Shown here: positions 43,809 to 43,971 of the stretch, one piece after another
Position numbering within the stretch: position 1 is the first letter of the stretch
How the letters are laid out: every line of letters starts with the position of its first letter
NCBI GenBank assembly: GCA_002084705.1
Contig: NBLX01000004.1
Coordinates: 1 to 43,971, forward strand
Direction of reading: 5' to 3'
Length of the DNA stretch: 43,971 bases
Source of the DNA: Desulfobacteraceae bacterium 4572_35.1
GTDB taxonomy: Bacteria; Desulfobacterota; Desulfuromonadia; Desulfuromonadales; Desulfuromonadaceae
Made by a program: the position numbers and the translations under genes
The notes under the pieces: model-generated
Seen by the model: the letters and a program-made list of their open reading frames with translations, nothing else
Databases searched by the model: none
Told to the model about the DNA's origin: nothing

Positions 43809-43870
43809 TAGGATTATCTTGCTCTTCAGTATGCCCCAAGATTTGGGGATATTCGAGGATTTTACAAAAT

Positions 43871-43901
43871 AAAAAAGGATCCACTGCTGTGGATCCTTTT
43901 T
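43871..43901. terminator. Bidirectional terminator between ntrX and the 5S rRNA gene
   Basis: AAAAAAGGATCCAC and GTGGATCCTTTTT form a long stem with a short loop, with T-runs on both strands. It can end both the ntrX transcript and the rRNA operon arriving from the right. Confidence 0.88.
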
Positions 43902-43912
43902 CGGTAAAAATT

Positions 43913-43971
43913 CGGCGGCGACCTACTTTCCCACATAGTCTCCCATGCAGTATCATCGGCGCAACAGAGCT
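43913..43971 (-). rRNA. 5S ribosomal RNA, 3' part, cut by window edge
   Basis: The minus strand reads AGCTCTGTTGCGCCGATGAT at the edge, then TGCATGGGAGA and GGGAAAGTAGGTCGCCGCC, which is the characteristic 3' half of bacterial 5S rRNA. The 5' half lies outside the window. The rRNA operon therefore ends here and faces ntrX. Confidence 0.93.

Noticed and set aside
43834-43848. The small hairpin CCCCAA/TTGGGG after ntrX as a terminator
   Set aside because: It is not followed by a T-run, and a much stronger bidirectional terminator lies 23 bases further on.
1-43971. CRISPR arrays, insertion sequences, prophage or attachment sites
   Set aside because: No regularly spaced repeats, transposase, integrase or terminal inverted repeats were found; the repeats noted are few and short.

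Overview
The window reads as chromosomal DNA of a Gram-negative, probably anaerobic deltaproteobacterium (Desulfobacterota), most likely in or near the Desulfuromonadales. The grounds are LpxC and an outer-membrane porin, the early-cobalt (anaerobic) cobalamin pathway with a secreted CbiK-type chelatase, an NtrY/NtrX pair, a DUF6178-like protein, a B12-binding radical SAM protein and a selenocysteine-encoding gene. This placement is inference from gene content. No marker is complete: only the 3' half of a 5S rRNA lies at the right edge.

Layout. (1) 1-3777, minus strand: an SH3/coiled-coil membrane protein, ketopantoate reductase, a small thioredoxin-like selenoprotein read through an in-frame TGA with a clear SECIS hairpin, an RluA-type pseudouridine synthase cut by the window edge, and an uncharacterised radical SAM protein. 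(2) 3988-8833: a B12-binding radical SAM protein followed by a decayed-looking stretch, a minus-strand DUF6178-like protein, then a nitroreductase and a periplasmic thioredoxin. (3) 8953-31290, minus strand: a cobalamin regulon of about 22 kb. A first cobalamin riboswitch with an intrinsic terminator leads cobT-cobS-(cobD::cbiP)-cbiB-cobO-cbiA-cbiC-cbiD-cbiE-cbiL-cbiF-cbiG-cbiH-cbiJ, then an ABC-2 exporter pair with a broken permease, a FecCD/BtuCDF-type importer, a second cbiL-like gene and cobA. A second riboswitch, with its own promoter and an antiterminator/terminator arrangement, precedes the exported cobaltochelatase cbiK and a porin. (4) 31763-36723, plus strand: yebC-ruvC-ruvA-ruvB and a 670-residue protein I do not recognise. 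(5) 36906-38907: a small phasin-like helical protein and an ABC1/UbiB kinase. (6) 39107-43808: lpxC behind a good sigma-54 promoter match, then ntrY and ntrX, converging on a 5S rRNA gene through a shared terminator.

How the genes fit together. The cobalamin block covers conversion of uroporphyrinogen III (CobA), cobalt insertion (CbiK), the ring methylations and contraction (CbiL, H, F, G, D, J, E, C), amidation and adenosylation (CbiA, CobO, CbiP), the aminopropanol arm (CobD, CbiB) and the lower ligand (CobT, CobS). No CbiT, CobU/CobP or alpha-ribazole phosphatase is visible. The importer and porin next to the exported chelatase suggest that cobalt or corrinoid uptake is coupled to synthesis.

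The observations most worth a second look are the selenoprotein with its SECIS element, the two riboswitches at either end of one cobalamin block, the CobD-CbiP fusion, the duplicated CbiL linked to transport, the broken exporter permease, the sigma-54 promoter in front of lpxC, and the unknown protein downstream of ruvB.
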